Part shown: piece after piece, positions 48,787 to 58,735 of the stretch
How the letters are laid out: each line of letters begins with the position of its first letter
How positions within the stretch are numbered: position 1 is the first letter of the stretch
Position numbers and translations under genes: made by a program
Assembly (NCBI RefSeq): GCF_036689865.1
Contig: NZ_JBAHUQ010000013.1
Span: 2,347-66,346 of the forward strand
Direction of reading: 5' to 3'
DNA from: Magnetococcus sp. PR-3
GTDB taxonomy: Bacteria > Pseudomonadota > Magnetococcia > Magnetococcales > Magnetococcaceae
DNA length: 64,000 nt
Notes under the pieces: generated by a model
The model's input: only the letters and a program-made list of their open reading frames with translations
Database searches by the model: none
What the model was told of the DNA's origin: nothing

Positions 48787-49329
48787 ATGAGCTCGATGGC
48801 AAAACAATGGATTGTCGCCACATGGATGGCGTTTATATGCACCCTCTGTCTGGTGCCGATGAGTCATGCCCAACAAGGGGCATTGACCATATCGGCTGAT
48901 CAGCTGGAGATGAATGACGTTAAGCAGATTGCCATTTTCAAAGGCAATGTGCATGCGGAGGAGGGGGCTATGCAGCTCTTTTCGGACCGTATGTCGGTGC
49001 GCTATCGCCCCAGTAAGCCGGGCAGTAATAAACAGGATCGCATCCGCGAAATCCTGGCCACAGGTAATGTGGTGTTACGCCAAGGTGAACATATTGGTCG
49101 GGCAGATGTGGCCAAATATAACGTCAAAGGGCGATCACTGATCCTGGAAGGCAAAAAACGTACGGCGGTGGTGCAACGCAACAAGGATCGCCTGGAAGGG
49201 CAAAAAATTCTGTTGCAGATGGATGAAAACCGCCAGATCAAGAATGTAAAGGTCGAGGGTGGCCGCCGGGGTCGGGTATCTGCGGTGATCACGCCAGATG
49301 GGGATATCAAACCCCAAGAACGGCCTTGA
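48787..49329 (+). CDS. lptA: LPS transport periplasmic protein LptA
   Basis: 180 residues from ATG 48787; GTG 48781 overlapping the lptC stop is also possible. A signal peptide ends at SHA-QQG. The OstA-like fold is seen in LTISADQLEMNDVKQIAIFKGNVHAEEGAMQLFSD and ILATGNVVLRQG. It forms the periplasmic bridge for LPS. Confidence 0.9.
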   Translation: MSSMAKQWIVATWMAFICTLCLVPMSHAQQGALTISADQLEMNDVKQIAIFKGNVHAEEGAMQLFSDRMSVRYRPSKPGSNKQDRIREILATGNVVLRQGEHIGRADVAKYNVKGRSLILEGKKRTAVVQRNKDRLEGQKILLQMDENRQIKNVKVEGGRRGRVSAVITPDGDIKPQERP

Positions 49330-49343
49330 GGAAATAGGATCTC

Positions 49344-50090
49344 ATGAATTCAGGGATCAATAAGGCGACCAACCGGCTGGAATCACGTAGCTTGAGTAAG
49401 CGCTACCGTGGTCGTGAAGTGGTGGCCAATGTCAGTATTGGTGTGGAGCCAGGGCAGGTGGTTGGCCTGCTGGGACCCAATGGTGCAGGCAAAACTACAA
49501 CGTTCTATATGTTTGTCGGGCTGGTTGGGCCGGATTCCGGCGCTATTGTGCTGGATGGGCGTGATATCAGTACAGAGCCTGTGTTTAAACGGGCGCGGGC
49601 TGGTATCGCTTACCTACCCCAGGAGCCCTCCGTATTTCGTAAGCTAACGGTACGAGATAACATTCTCTCCATCTTGGAGACCCTACCTTTGGGGCGCGAA
49701 AAGCGGCTACAAAAGTTGGAGTCACTGATGCTGGAGTTGGGGGTGGCGCATCTGGCCAGAACCAAAGGTTACGCCCTCTCCGGTGGTGAACGTCGCCGGG
49801 TAGAGGTCGCGCGGGCCTTGGCCATTGAACCACGCTATATTTTGCTTGATGAACCCTTTGCTGGGGTTGACCCCCTGGCTGTTGGGGATATCCAGTCGAT
49901 CATCCGCCATCTAAAAGAGCGGGGTATCGGCATTTTAATCACGGACCACAATGTTCGTGAAACCCTAGGTATTTGTGATCACTCCTATATTCTCTCCGAA
50001 GGGCGCGTGCTGGCAAGCGGCGAACCGGGTATGATCGTAGAGGACGAACGGGTGAAAAAAATGTATCTGGGTGAAAACTTTAAACTCTGA
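49344..50090 (+). CDS. lptB: LPS export ABC transporter ATPase LptB
   Basis: 248 residues. Walker A is GPNGAGKT (about 44-51), the signature LSGGERRR, and Walker [28 protein letters not shown] and the short C-terminus ([10 protein letters not shown]) are LptB-like. It powers extraction of LPS from the inner membrane with LptF and LptG, which are not in this window. AGGA lies 4 nt before the ATG. Confidence 0.95.
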   Translation: MNSGINKATNRLESRSLSKRYRGREVVANVSIGVEPGQVVGLLGPNGAGKTTTFYMFVGLVGPDSGAIVLDGRDISTEPVFKRARAGIAYLPQEPSVFRKLTVRDNILSILETLPLGREKRLQKLESLMLELGVAHLARTKGYALSGGERRRVEVARALAIEPRYILLDEPFAGVDPLAVGDIQSIIRHLKERGIGILITDHNVRETLGICDHSYILSEGRVLASGEPGMIVEDERVKKMYLGENFKL

Positions 50091-50216
50091 CCTGGAAGTC
50101 GGAGTCAAACGAAAGGTTGCAAGGTAGCGACCTTCATAATGGAACCACACAAGAGTTGGCAGGCTGTCCACCCTATGGCAAAGGGAGGAACAACTCTTTT
50201 AACAGGGAGTGTGTCC

Positions 50217-51764
50217 ATGGCTTTGGGTATGGAACTCAAGCTGCGGATGGGTATGCAACTGGTGATGACACCACAGTTGCAGATGGCCATTCGGCTGCTA
50301 CAAATGTCCAGCATGGATCTTCAGGAGTATCTCCAGGAAGAGCTGGAGAAAAATCCACTGCTGGAGCGTGAAGACGAAAACGGCAATGCCGTGGACGGTG
50401 ATACCGCCCCCGACAGTGGCGAAGCTGCGGCATCTGAAAGTGCAGGTAGCTCAGAGACCGAAAGTTTTGCGGAACCCCAAACGGCCCCCGAGCCCTCAAC
50501 AGAGACTCCGGCCGAGATGGAAGGCTTTCAGGTCGAGGAAGGACCCGCTCCTGAGGTCACCAACCTTAGTGAGGATCTGCCGGTAGATGCGGAGTGGTCG
50601 GATGTCTATGCCGATACCAACTCCAATTTCGAATCCCGTAATAACTCCCTCAATACCTCTGAAGCACCGCCACTGGAAAATACGTTGGTGCGCAACGACA
50701 CCCTGTCGGATCATCTGATCTGGCAACTGGGTCTCTCCGCACAAAATGACAGTGAGCGTGTCCTGGGCATGGCCCTGATTGATGCCATTGATGAAAATGG
50801 CTATCTCACGGCCTCTCTGGAGAGCTTTCAAGATACCACAGGGGCCTCTTTGTATGATCTGGAAGATGCCCTGCTGCTGATACAATCGTTTGAACCTTCC
50901 GGTGTGGGGTCGCGAACCCTGGCGGAATGTCTGTTGCTGCAGCTTAAAGCAGACCGCATGGCGGTGGCGCCCTATACCGCGTTGCTGGATCACTTGGATG
51001 ATCTGGCCCGACGGGATTTCCGAAAACTGAGCCGGGTTTTAAAACTCTCTGAAGAGGAGTTGGCGGATGCGGTTTCGGTGATCCATGCGCTGGATCCTAA
51101 ACCCGGATTGGCCTACGGCAGTGATCAAACCAGTTATGTGGTGCCCGATGTTTATGTGCGTAAGCAAAATGGCAAATGGGTTGTAGAGATTAACCCTGAG
51201 ACCCAGCCTCGTTTGCGTATTAACCGCCACTATCAGGACCAGATCTCCCGCTACGCCTCGGCCGATGACAAGCGCTTTATGACAGAGTCGGCCCGTAGTG
51301 CCCAGTGGTTGATTAAATCTTTGGAACAACGCTCCTCAACCATCTATCGGGTGGCGGAGAGTATTGTGCGTTTTCAGGAAGATTTTTTGGAAAAAGGGCC
51401 AGAATATCTCAAGCCGCTCATCCTTAAGGATGTGGCTGATGATATTGGTGTGCATGAATCCACCACCAGCCGGGTGACCAGCAATAAGTATATGCACACC
51501 CCGCGTGGTATTTTTGAGCTGAAGTATTTCTTCTCCTCCTCTTTGACCTCACAAACCGGTGAGTCACACTCATCCGAGGCCGTGAAGTTTAAAATTCGCA
51601 AGTTGGTGGATAGTGAACCGGCTCGACGTCCTTTCTCTGACGAAAAGCTGGCCAAAATGCTCAAAGAGCAAGGCATTAATGTTGCCCGTCGTACCGTGGC
51701 TAAGTATCGGGAGGCGATGAACATACCTTCATCGTCACGGCGTAAACAGCTGGAACCTAAATAA
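50217..51764 (+). CDS. rpoN: RNA polymerase sigma-54 factor
   Basis: 515 residues from ATG 50217 (MALGMELKLRMGMQL), which matches the family start; 26 codons of open frame upstream have no support. Region I is glutamine-rich (MTPQLQMAIRLLQMSSMDL). Region II is long and acidic. The core-binding and DNA-binding parts follow, ending in the RpoN box ARRTVAKYREAMNIPSS near residue 490. It directs activator-dependent promoters. It lies downstream of lptB, as in many proteobacteria. rapZ follows directly. Confidence 0.95.
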   Translation: MALGMELKLRMGMQLVMTPQLQMAIRLLQMSSMDLQEYLQEELEKNPLLEREDENGNAVDGDTAPDSGEAAASESAGSSETESFAEPQTAPEPSTETPAEMEGFQVEEGPAPEVTNLSEDLPVDAEWSDVYADTNSNFESRNNSLNTSEAPPLENTLVRNDTLSDHLIWQLGLSAQNDSERVLGMALIDAIDENGYLTASLESFQDTTGASLYDLEDALLLIQSFEPSGVGSRTLAECLLLQLKADRMAVAPYTALLDHLDDLARRDFRKLSRVLKLSEEELADAVSVIHALDPKPGLAYGSDQTSYVVPDVYVRKQNGKWVVEINPETQPRLRINRHYQDQISRYASADDKRFMTESARSAQWLIKSLEQRSSTIYRVAESIVRFQEDFLEKGPEYLKPLILKDVADDIGVHESTTSRVTSNKYMHTPRGIFELKYFFSSSLTSQTGESHSSEAVKFKIRKLVDSEPARRPFSDEKLAKMLKEQGINVARRTVAKYREAMNIPSSSRRKQLEPK

Positions 51765-51803
51765 GCCCAATCGGATACCCTTACACAGGAAGTGGCCGGA
51801 TCC

Positions 51804-52733
51804 ATGGAAGAGCTCGGGGCAAATACCCCTCAAGTCACAAGTTTAGTCCTGGTAGCAGGCCTGTCAGGCGCAGGTAAATCTACAGCGTTAAAAAGTTTGG
51901 AGGATATCGGTTTTTTATGGATCGATAACCCGCCCCTGTTGGCCCTACCCGGACTGCTTAGGGAGTTGGGGGAAAACAACCAGGATATTCATGTCGCAGT
52001 AGGTCTACACATGCGTGACCACAGCCGAGATCCAGATGCTTTGGAGCGGCTCTACCCGGTTCTTAATGAGATGGCAGCCCGTCTGGAGCTGCTCTATCTC
52101 GAGGCGGATAGCGATATTCTGGTCAAACGGTTTCGGGAAACCCGCCGCCGCCACCCTTTGGCGGGAGAAGCGCATACCAGTGAGCACTTTTTGGAAGGGC
52201 GCACGGTTAAAGAAGCTGTTGTAGAAGAAAAACAGCTGATGCAGTCGGTCCGGGCCAATGCCGATTTGGTGATTGATACCACCTACTTGCGTCCACAGAT
52301 GTTACAAGAGCGTGTGGCTGACCTATTCCGCAGTGACCCCAATGGTCAGGAAATCACCCTGTTTGTGCGTTCATTAGGGTTTAAATATGGCTCTAATACC
52401 GATGCGGATATGGTTCTGGATGCCCGCTTTTTACAAAACCCCTATTACGACGCCAACTTGCGCCCTTTAACCGGTTTGGATAAGCCTGTACGGGATTTTT
52501 TGGAATCGGATAATGAGGCTGAGCAGTTCCTGGACCATTTGAAGGGTCTGTTTGGCTATCTGATCCCCCGCTACATTAAAGAGCGCAAATGCTACTTCAC
52601 GGTGGATATCGGTTGTACCGGCGGTCAACACCGTTCGGTCTACTTGGTCGACCGTTTGCAGGATGCCTTGGCGCAGTTGGGGTACAGGGTTTTGGTGCGG
52701 CATCGGGATATACACCGCAAGTCGGCCAAATAG
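51804..52733 (+). CDS. rapZ: RNase adapter protein RapZ (P-loop)
   Basis: 309 residues from ATG 51804; GTG 51792 is in frame, but AGGA sits too close to it. The Walker A loop is AGLSGAGKST near residue 20, then LKSLEDIGFLWIDNPP. C-terminal RYIKERKCYFTVDIGCTGGQHRSVYLVDRL is the RapZ signature. In E. coli RapZ controls glmS RNA turnover. The hpf and ptsN genes that usually lie between rpoN and rapZ are absent. Confidence 0.93.
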   Translation: MEELGANTPQVTSLVLVAGLSGAGKSTALKSLEDIGFLWIDNPPLLALPGLLRELGENNQDIHVAVGLHMRDHSRDPDALERLYPVLNEMAARLELLYLEADSDILVKRFRETRRRHPLAGEAHTSEHFLEGRTVKEAVVEEKQLMQSVRANADLVIDTTYLRPQMLQERVADLFRSDPNGQEITLFVRSLGFKYGSNTDADMVLDARFLQNPYYDANLRPLTGLDKPVRDFLESDNEAEQFLDHLKGLFGYLIPRYIKERKCYFTVDIGCTGGQHRSVYLVDRLQDALAQLGYRVLVRHRDIHRKSAK

Positions 52734-52775
52734 TTGCATAACCCGAGAGATATTCAAAAGACGAAAACTTTCTTT

Positions 52776-52791
52776 CTGAGTTGTCACTCAG
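52776..52791 (+). other. Short hairpin after rapZ
   Basis: CTGAGT/ACTCAG with a TGTC loop, 42 bp after the rapZ stop. There is no T-run. It may end the rpoN-rapZ transcript with help from Rho, or belong to the metK leader. Confidence 0.3.
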
Positions 52792-52865
52792 TAGGATGTT
52801 GGTATGTGAGATGAGAGTGAGGGTGTGGGGCCGGCTGGTTCAAACCCTGTTTTGTGGATTAACCC

Positions 52866-52890
52866 ACCGTGTTTGTTAACACGGTTTTAT
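52866..52890 (+). terminator. metK: Terminator-like hairpin in the metK leader
   Basis: ACCGTGTT/AACACGGT, an 8-bp perfect stem with a TGTT loop, followed by TTTATTAT, ending 34 bp before the metK ATG. It could end the upstream transcript or act as an attenuator for metK. I recognise no known SAM riboswitch in the 190-bp gap. Confidence 0.55.
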
Positions 52891-52923
52891 TATGCTGTTA
52901 GGCATCACAGGAGTGTGAGGATC

Positions 52924-54093
52924 ATGCCGCGTAACTATCTGTTCTCTTCCGAATCGGTCTCCGAAGGTCATCCCGATAAGATGGCCGACCAGATTTCCGA
53001 CGCCATTTTGGATGCCCTGCTTGAGCAGGACCCAGCTTCCCGTGTGGCGTGTGAGACCATGGTCAGCACCGGTTTTTGTACAGTGGCCGGTGAGATCACC
53101 ACCAATGCTGTGATCGACTATCAACAGATCGCTCGAGATACCATTAACGAAATCGGTTATACCTCTGCCGATGGGATGGGGTATTCCGGTGATAGTGCTG
53201 CCATCTTCGTCACGCTGGATAAGCAATCTGTAGACATTGCTCAGGGTGTGAATGAAGGAGAAGGTATCGACCTGGACCAGGGTGCTGGCGACCAGGGCAT
53301 CATGTTCGGTTACGCCTGTACGGAAACCGATGTGCTGATGCCTATGCCGATCTATTTTGCCCACCGCTTGGTTGAAAAACATGCGCAACTGCGTAAAAGT
53401 GGCGAACTGGCTTGGGCCCGTCCTGATGCCAAATCCCAGGTAACGGTTAAGTATGTAGATGATAAGCCGGTTTCTGTTGAGGCGGTTGTTATTTCTACCC
53501 AGCACAGCCCCGATGTCGACCACGACACCATTGAAAAAGAGATCATCGAAAAAGTGGTTAAAGCGGTGATCCCTGCTGAGCTGCTGCATGAAGGTACGGA
53601 ATACTTTATCAACCCAACGGGCCGTTTTGTGATTGGTGGTCCTGTGGGTGATGCCGGGGTAACCGGTCGTAAGATTATTGTCGATACCTACGGCGGCATG
53701 GGCTCACATGGTGGCGGTGCTTTCTCCGGTAAGGATCCCTCCAAGGTTGACCGCTCTTCGGCCTATATGGGTCGTTATGTGGCTAAGAACATTGTGGCTG
53801 CTGGTTTGGCTGAAAAATGTGAAATCCAGGTGGCTTATGCCATTGGTGTCTCCCAGCCTATGTCGGTGATGGTTGATACCTTTGGGACCGGTAAGCTTGA
53901 GGATGAGGCGATTACTGAGCTGGTTAAGGAAAATTTTGACCTGCGTCCTAAAGCCATTGTTCAGCAGCTGGATCTGTTGCGTCCCATCTACAAGAAGTCT
54001 GCAGCCTATGGACACTTTGGTCGTGAGCTGCCTGAGTTTACTTGGGAGAAGACCGACAAGGCTGCTGCACTGAAGGCTGCAGCGGGTATCTAA
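52924..54093 (+). CDS. metK: S-adenosylmethionine synthetase
   Basis: 389 residues from ATG 52924 ([23 protein letters not shown]), with GAGG close upstream; the open frame back to 52825 lies in the leader. It makes SAM from methionine and ATP. Family strings are intact: [28 protein letters not shown] and [16 protein letters not shown]. ahcY follows on the same strand, and the two run the SAM/SAH cycle. Confidence 0.97.
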   Translation: MPRNYLFSSESVSEGHPDKMADQISDAILDALLEQDPASRVACETMVSTGFCTVAGEITTNAVIDYQQIARDTINEIGYTSADGMGYSGDSAAIFVTLDKQSVDIAQGVNEGEGIDLDQGAGDQGIMFGYACTETDVLMPMPIYFAHRLVEKHAQLRKSGELAWARPDAKSQVTVKYVDDKPVSVEAVVISTQHSPDVDHDTIEKEIIEKVVKAVIPAELLHEGTEYFINPTGRFVIGGPVGDAGVTGRKIIVDTYGGMGSHGGGAFSGKDPSKVDRSSAYMGRYVAKNIVAAGLAEKCEIQVAYAIGVSQPMSVMVDTFGTGKLEDEAITELVKENFDLRPKAIVQQLDLLRPIYKKSAAYGHFGRELPEFTWEKTDKAAALKAAAGI

Positions 54094-54152
54094 GGTCGTT
54101 AATGACATGTTAGCGGGGGTTTGTTACCCTGCTTCGATCAATTGGGAAATTC

Positions 54153-54178
54153 ATCCCGGACGCCAGTGCGTCCGGGAT
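54153..54178 (+). terminator. 11-bp perfect hairpin between metK and ahcY
   Basis: ATCCCGGACGC/GCGTCCGGGAT with a CAGT loop, followed by TCCATTTATAG. It ends 27 bp before ahcY. The T-run is poor, so it may be a partial terminator or an RNA processing site that separates the two genes. Confidence 0.5.
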
Positions 54179-54205
54179 TCCATTTATAGAGGGAATGGGT
54201 AAGCC

Positions 54206-55531
54206 ATGAACGTTGAGGTCAACAAGATGCAACTGGTCCCTGGCGAAGATTTTAAAGTCGCCGATATCAGCCTGGCTGATTGGGGTCGTAAAGAGATTGA
54301 AATTGCAGAGACCGAGATGCCCGGTCTGGTCTCCCTGCGCAGTGAGTTTGGTAAGGAGCAGCCTTTAAAAGGTGCCCGCGTTGCAGGTTGTCTGCACATG
54401 ACCATCCAAACAGCTGTGTTGATCGAGACCCTTACCGCTTTGGGTGCTGAGGTCCGTTGGTCTTCGTGCAACATTTTCTCGACTCAGGATCATGCAGCCG
54501 CTGCCATTGCCAAGTCTGGTGTTCCTGTGTTTGCCTGGAAAGGTGAAACCGAGGAAGAGTATGTCTGGTGTGTCGAACAGACCATTAAAGGTCCTGATGG
54601 TTGGGTGCCTAATATGATTCTGGATGATGGTGGTGATCTGACGGAGATCATGCACCGCCCTGAATACCTGGATATTATGAAAGGTGTGAAGGGTATTTCA
54701 GAAGAGACCACCACCGGTGTCCTGCGTCTCTATGAAATGGCCCAGAATAGTACCCTGGAGTGCCCTGCATTCAATGTGAATGATTCTGTGACCAAGTCCA
54801 AGTTTGATAACTTGTACGGCTGTCGTGAATCCTTGATGGATGGCATCAAGCGCGCCACGGATGTGATGGTTGCGGGTAAAATTGGCGTTGTCTGTGGCTA
54901 TGGTGATGTGGGTAAAGGGTGTGCGCAGGCCTTCCGTGGTTTGGGTGCAACTGTATGGGTGACTGAAATTGATCCCATCTGTGCCCTGCAGGCTGCTATG
55001 GAAGGTTACCGTGTGGTGACCATGGATGAGGCTGCTTCCCAAGCGGATATCTTTGTTACCGCAACAGGTAATAAGGACATTATTACCCGTGCACATATGG
55101 AGCAGATGAAGGATCAGGCCATTGTTTGTAATATTGGTCACTTTGATTCTGAAATTGACATTGCTTCGATCCGTGAGCTGAAGTGGGATAACATCAAGCC
55201 ACAGGTTGATCATGTAACCATGCCCAACGGCAACCGTATTATCGTGTTGGCTGAGGGTCGTTTGGTTAACTTGGGCTGTGCAACAGGTCACCCCAGTTTT
55301 GTGATGTCCAACAGCTTCACCAACCAGGTGATGGCACAAATTGAGCTGTTCCATAGTGCGGATAAGTATGAGAACAAGGTCTATGTGCTGCCTAAGCATT
55401 TGGATGAAAAAGTGGCCCGTCTGCACTTGGGTAAAGTCGGTGCAAACCTGACCACGTTAAGCCAGGATCAGGCGGATTATCTGGGTATTCCTGTGGATGG
55501 ACCCTACAAGCCTGAGCACTATCGCTACTAA
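54206..55531 (+). CDS. ahcY: S-adenosylhomocysteine hydrolase
   Basis: 441 residues. It splits SAH to adenosine and homocysteine, using bound NAD. The NAD-binding [18 protein letters not shown], substrate strings [16 protein letters not shown] and [17 protein letters not shown], and the C-terminal [10 protein letters not shown] are all present. A purine-rich GAGGGAATGGG precedes the start. A strong terminator follows. Confidence 0.97.
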   Translation: MNVEVNKMQLVPGEDFKVADISLADWGRKEIEIAETEMPGLVSLRSEFGKEQPLKGARVAGCLHMTIQTAVLIETLTALGAEVRWSSCNIFSTQDHAAAAIAKSGVPVFAWKGETEEEYVWCVEQTIKGPDGWVPNMILDDGGDLTEIMHRPEYLDIMKGVKGISEETTTGVLRLYEMAQNSTLECPAFNVNDSVTKSKFDNLYGCRESLMDGIKRATDVMVAGKIGVVCGYGDVGKGCAQAFRGLGATVWVTEIDPICALQAAMEGYRVVTMDEAASQADIFVTATGNKDIITRAHMEQMKDQAIVCNIGHFDSEIDIASIRELKWDNIKPQVDHVTMPNGNRIIVLAEGRLVNLGCATGHPSFVMSNSFTNQVMAQIELFHSADKYENKVYVLPKHLDEKVARLHLGKVGANLTTLSQDQADYLGIPVDGPYKPEHYRY

Positions 55532-55557
55532 GTTCTTGCTTGCAGTTGCGGTTATAG

Positions 55558-55594
55558 CAGGCCCTCATCTGTACAGATGGGGGCCTGTTTTTTT
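55558..55594 (+). terminator. Rho-independent terminator of ahcY
   Basis: 13-bp stem CAGGCCCTCATCT/AGATGGGGGCCTG (one G-T pair) with a GTAC loop, then seven T. Confidence 0.95.
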
Positions 55595-55976
55595 ATGGGC
55601 GGCGAACCAGTAGCGTCTCGACTTGGCGTGCCTTCCATCAAAGCGATATCTCAACCGTATGCCCTGCTTTGTATACAAATGATGCTGTGTCTTTGAGGTG
55701 GCGAGATTTATGCACAGAATGACGGGTAGGTCCCTCAGCGGTAAACTGGCTAACAGCGTTCTTACCCTGACGAGCCTGTATGAGATTGAATGGATTACTT
55801 AGCAGTCTGTAAAAGTAGGTTTATGGAAGAATAGATAATCTTTTTAGTCTGTTAATTATCTAGATAAGATTTGTGTAGGATGATGAGAATACGCCAATAA
55901 TATGGAATTGTGGTTGGGCGTAGTAGCAGGTTGTGATGGGATCCATTATCTATTTTTAGTCTGCCTTTGACCGTTG
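55595..55976. other. Gene-free stretch before the acyltransferase, AT-rich
   Basis: The right part is clearly AT-rich. An 11-bp direct repeat TTTTTAGTCTG occurs at 55841-55851 and 55953-55963, each preceded by an ATAATC/ATTATC-like string. It may hold the promoter or an operator for the next gene. Confidence 0.4.
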
Positions 55977-57110
55977 ATGGTAATGAATATGTACAGGAAG
56001 CAAGAACAACCACAAATATTGGCGGAAATCGCCTATATGCCTCAATTAGATAGCATACGTGCTGTGGCCGTAGGTTTGGTCGTGCTCCTGCATTGGGTGC
56101 CTGGACAGGGGGTCTTATGGTTAAGGGGGAGCAGTGGGGTTCACCTGTTTTTTGTCATTAGTGGTTTTCTTATTACTTCTATTCTCTTGACAGCACGGGA
56201 AAAAAGTACGGATCAAAAGCGCTTTCAAATTGTACGTCGTTTTTACATGAGAAGGGCGTTACGTATCTTCCCGCTTTACTATCTGCTGATCCTATTTGCA
56301 CTCTTTATTGGTATTGAAGATGTGGCGGATAGCTTTCCGTGGCACTTTTTTTATGGCACAAATTTCTTTATTGCTTTTAAGGGAGAATATCACGGCTTTG
56401 TGACCCATTTTTGGTCTTTGGCCGCCGAGGAACAATTTTACTTACTCTGGCCCACTTTAGTGCTTTTTCTCCCGATGGCCCGTCTGGGAGGGCTCTTTGT
56501 GGGGGTGGTTATTTTTGGTATTGGTTTTAATGCCCTTGGTATAGGCATGGGGTGGTTCAGTAGTCATTTTGGATACTATTTTCCAGCTTGGAGTTTCTCC
56601 TTTATGGGTATGGGGGCGCTTTTTGCTTTTTGGCGATTTCAATGCGTACAAGGTGTTGGTGCACCTTGGAAAGGTCTATTTTTAGAGAAACTTCCCATCT
56701 TGGGATTAATGGGAGCTCTTCTCTTAACGCTCTATTATTTTCAAACAGGTGGCGAAGTCCCCAAGAGTGTTTGGGGCATTTTTATCTACAATACACTCTA
56801 TATGCTAACGTTAGCTTCAGTTGTGGTAGCAGCTGGGAAAACGATCAAAGGGCCTGTGGGTGCTGTCTTGATGTTCCCGCCTTTTCGCTATATCGGGCGT
56901 ATTAGCTATGGCATCTATCTGCTTCACCCTTTTGTGATCACAGGTGTTAATCTTCTGTTTAACCATTATGGCTACTCTATTATGGAGATTTTTGGACCCA
57001 TTGGACGGATGCTTTTTTTAGTTTCTATTTTGATTCTTATCACATCCCTCTCTTGGTTTGCTTTTGAGACGCCAATCAATCGACTTAAGCGGTTTGTTCC
57101 TTACCATTAA
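55977..57110 (+). CDS. Membrane acyltransferase, OafA/YrhL (acyltransferase 3) family
   Basis: 377 residues from ATG 55977; ATG 55983 is as likely, and neither has a clear ribosome site. About ten membrane segments. Acyltransferase-3 features: LDSIRAVAVGLVVLLHWVPG with the catalytic-type His, FFVISGFLITSILL, RRFYMRRALRIFPLYYL and HFWSLAAEEQFYLLWP. Such enzymes O-acylate surface sugars or glycans. Codon use is more AT-rich than in neighbours and the gene stands alone, hinting at later acquisition. The substrate is unknown. Confidence 0.9.
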   Translation: MVMNMYRKQEQPQILAEIAYMPQLDSIRAVAVGLVVLLHWVPGQGVLWLRGSSGVHLFFVISGFLITSILLTAREKSTDQKRFQIVRRFYMRRALRIFPLYYLLILFALFIGIEDVADSFPWHFFYGTNFFIAFKGEYHGFVTHFWSLAAEEQFYLLWPTLVLFLPMARLGGLFVGVVIFGIGFNALGIGMGWFSSHFGYYFPAWSFSFMGMGALFAFWRFQCVQGVGAPWKGLFLEKLPILGLMGALLLTLYYFQTGGEVPKSVWGIFIYNTLYMLTLASVVVAAGKTIKGPVGAVLMFPPFRYIGRISYGIYLLHPFVITGVNLLFNHYGYSIMEIFGPIGRMLFLVSILILITSLSWFAFETPINRLKRFVPYH

Positions 57111-57165
57111 GATCCTGTTGCAGGCAGGCGAGATCTGCTCACCATGATTAGGATGCGGAATCTCC

Positions 57166-58314
57166 TTAGCTTGGGGGGAGATGCATCCGTGCATGCGCCT
57201 GCCGGACCAGCTTGGGAATATCCAACTGTTGAGGGCAGCGGGGCAGACAGTCACCACAGTCACTACAGGTATCCCCTTTTGCGCCAGGAACCCAATGGCT
57301 CTGTGGCTCCATAAGGCCATAACGGTATTGGGCAAAGGGGGTCATGTCATGAGCCAGGGCCAAATGCTCTAGGCGCAACAGATCTGGCATCTCAATACGT
57401 TCTGGGCAGGGTAGGCATTGGGTGCAGATACCACACCGGTCCAACAGGGTGGGGGCCGCGGCTTCTTTAAGTTGAATTTCAACCTGGCGTTCTTCTTTTC
57501 CCCAATATGGTTTTCCCATGGCCAACGAGTGCAGGTGTAGATCCAGATGGTTAGGTTCACTCATGCCAACGGTCATGGTATGAATGTGTGGGTGAGAGAG
57601 GATCCAGCGTTCATTATAGTTGGCAATGGGTAAGGGTTGGCTCTGCTGGGCCAGACGCGCTGGGGGGGTATAGAGCATCCCACCTTTATCCTGTGGTGAA
57701 ATGATAAAGATCCCCATGTCTTTGGCTGCCGCAGCATCGATGGCCGCCCGGTTGCCTTGACGGAAAAAGTAGTAGTGAAGATTGATAAACTCAAAGCAGT
57801 CGGTCTGAATGGCCTGTAAAATGACCGGTAAGGGTGCATGGGTTGCAAAGCCAATATGACCAATCTTTCCCTCTTTTTTCATGGCTTGTAAAGCTGAGAA
57901 GGGGCCGCCGGGTCGTAGGCTCATATCCAGTAATGCTTGGGTATTCACCCCGTGCAGGGCGAAAAACTCCATATGATCTATCCCCATAAACTGTAGCGCA
58001 TTCTCCACATGGGTTCGCATCTCTGCGGCGGTTTCTGTAGGGCTGGCTTTGGACATGATCATATATTGATCACGGGTTTGGCGTAATTTGGGGAGTGTTT
58101 GGCCAATAAGCCGTTCACTTTTGCCATAGCCTTTGGCTGTTTCGATCAAATTTACCCCACCATCTAGAACCGTTTGTAGCATCTCATGACAGTGATCCAG
58201 GCTGGCTTGGGGGAGCTGATCATGGGGCTCATCCCACCCTTGAACAAAGCGCATACCGCCCATGGTAAAGACAGATACCTGTTTCTCAGTTTTTCCAAAA
58301 CGTCTGTATTCCAT
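57166..58314 (-). CDS. Aldo/keto reductase with two C-terminal 4Fe-4S motifs
   Basis: 382 residues. An N-terminal AKR barrel (EYRRFGKTEKQVS, then NLIETAKGYGKSERLIG with the catalytic Tyr) has Glu where most AKRs have the active-site Asp. The C-terminal part carries Cys clusters CGICTQCLPCP and CSDCGDCLPRCP, each fitting a 4Fe-4S site, so electrons may come from ferredoxin-like transfer. This is the ferredoxin-linked AKR group of unknown substrate. It converges on the acyltransferase gene. Confidence 0.9.
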   Translation of the reverse strand: MEYRRFGKTEKQVSVFTMGGMRFVQGWDEPHDQLPQASLDHCHEMLQTVLDGGVNLIETAKGYGKSERLIGQTLPKLRQTRDQYMIMSKASPTETAAEMRTHVENALQFMGIDHMEFFALHGVNTQALLDMSLRPGGPFSALQAMKKEGKIGHIGFATHAPLPVILQAIQTDCFEFINLHYYFFRQGNRAAIDAAAAKDMGIFIISPQDKGGMLYTPPARLAQQSQPLPIANYNERWILSHPHIHTMTVGMSEPNHLDLHLHSLAMGKPYWGKEERQVEIQLKEAAAPTLLDRCGICTQCLPCPERIEMPDLLRLEHLALAHDMTPFAQYRYGLMEPQSHWVPGAKGDTCSDCGDCLPRCPQQLDIPKLVRQAHARMHLPPS

Positions 58315-58735
58315 GGTGTTATATGCTCAGTAGGGGTGGCTTTGTAAGGGAAGGTCATCTTAAAGACTAGCTTAACGTGCCCAATAAGCTTGGAACAGTT
58401 TTTTTGTGGTTGGCGGTGTTTTGATTGTTTAAATAACCACCTTAACTACATTGATTAGGTGAATAACCGTGGCGACAGCTCTGTTGTTGGATACTTGCGT
58501 GCTTAAAGAGCTGTTCTGGCATGCATTCCAGGGATCACACCATACCCTGTGAAAATAGGCAGCTACAGGTTTGGCCCTGTAGGATGGGTAAGCTAGGGGA
58601 GCAGCCGCTTGAAAATGCGGTGTGTCTAGCCAGCGTCTACCAAGCTAGACAGGCCCCCCAATCGGTTGCTGTGGGGTTTGGTCAGGTTTTAGCAAGTTGC
58701 CGTTTATCTCATAAGGTCAGTAACGGGATGGTGGC
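58315..58735. other. Gene-free stretch with three successive hairpins
   Basis: There is no gene. Within 58563-58650 lie CTACAGG/CCTGTAG (58563-58569 with 58576-58582), CCGC/GCGG with an 8-nt loop, and GTCTAGC/GCTAGAC (58624-58630 with 58644-58650). Together they could be a small structured RNA. No known family is recognised. Confidence 0.4.

Noticed and set aside
54094-54205. SAH riboswitch upstream of ahcY
   Set aside because: The leader has a strong hairpin but none of the conserved SAH-riboswitch sequence that I could recognise.
58590-58660. Possible 4.5S (SRP) RNA because of GGGGAGCAGCC
   Set aside because: The partner strand with CAGG and the GGAA tetraloop are missing.
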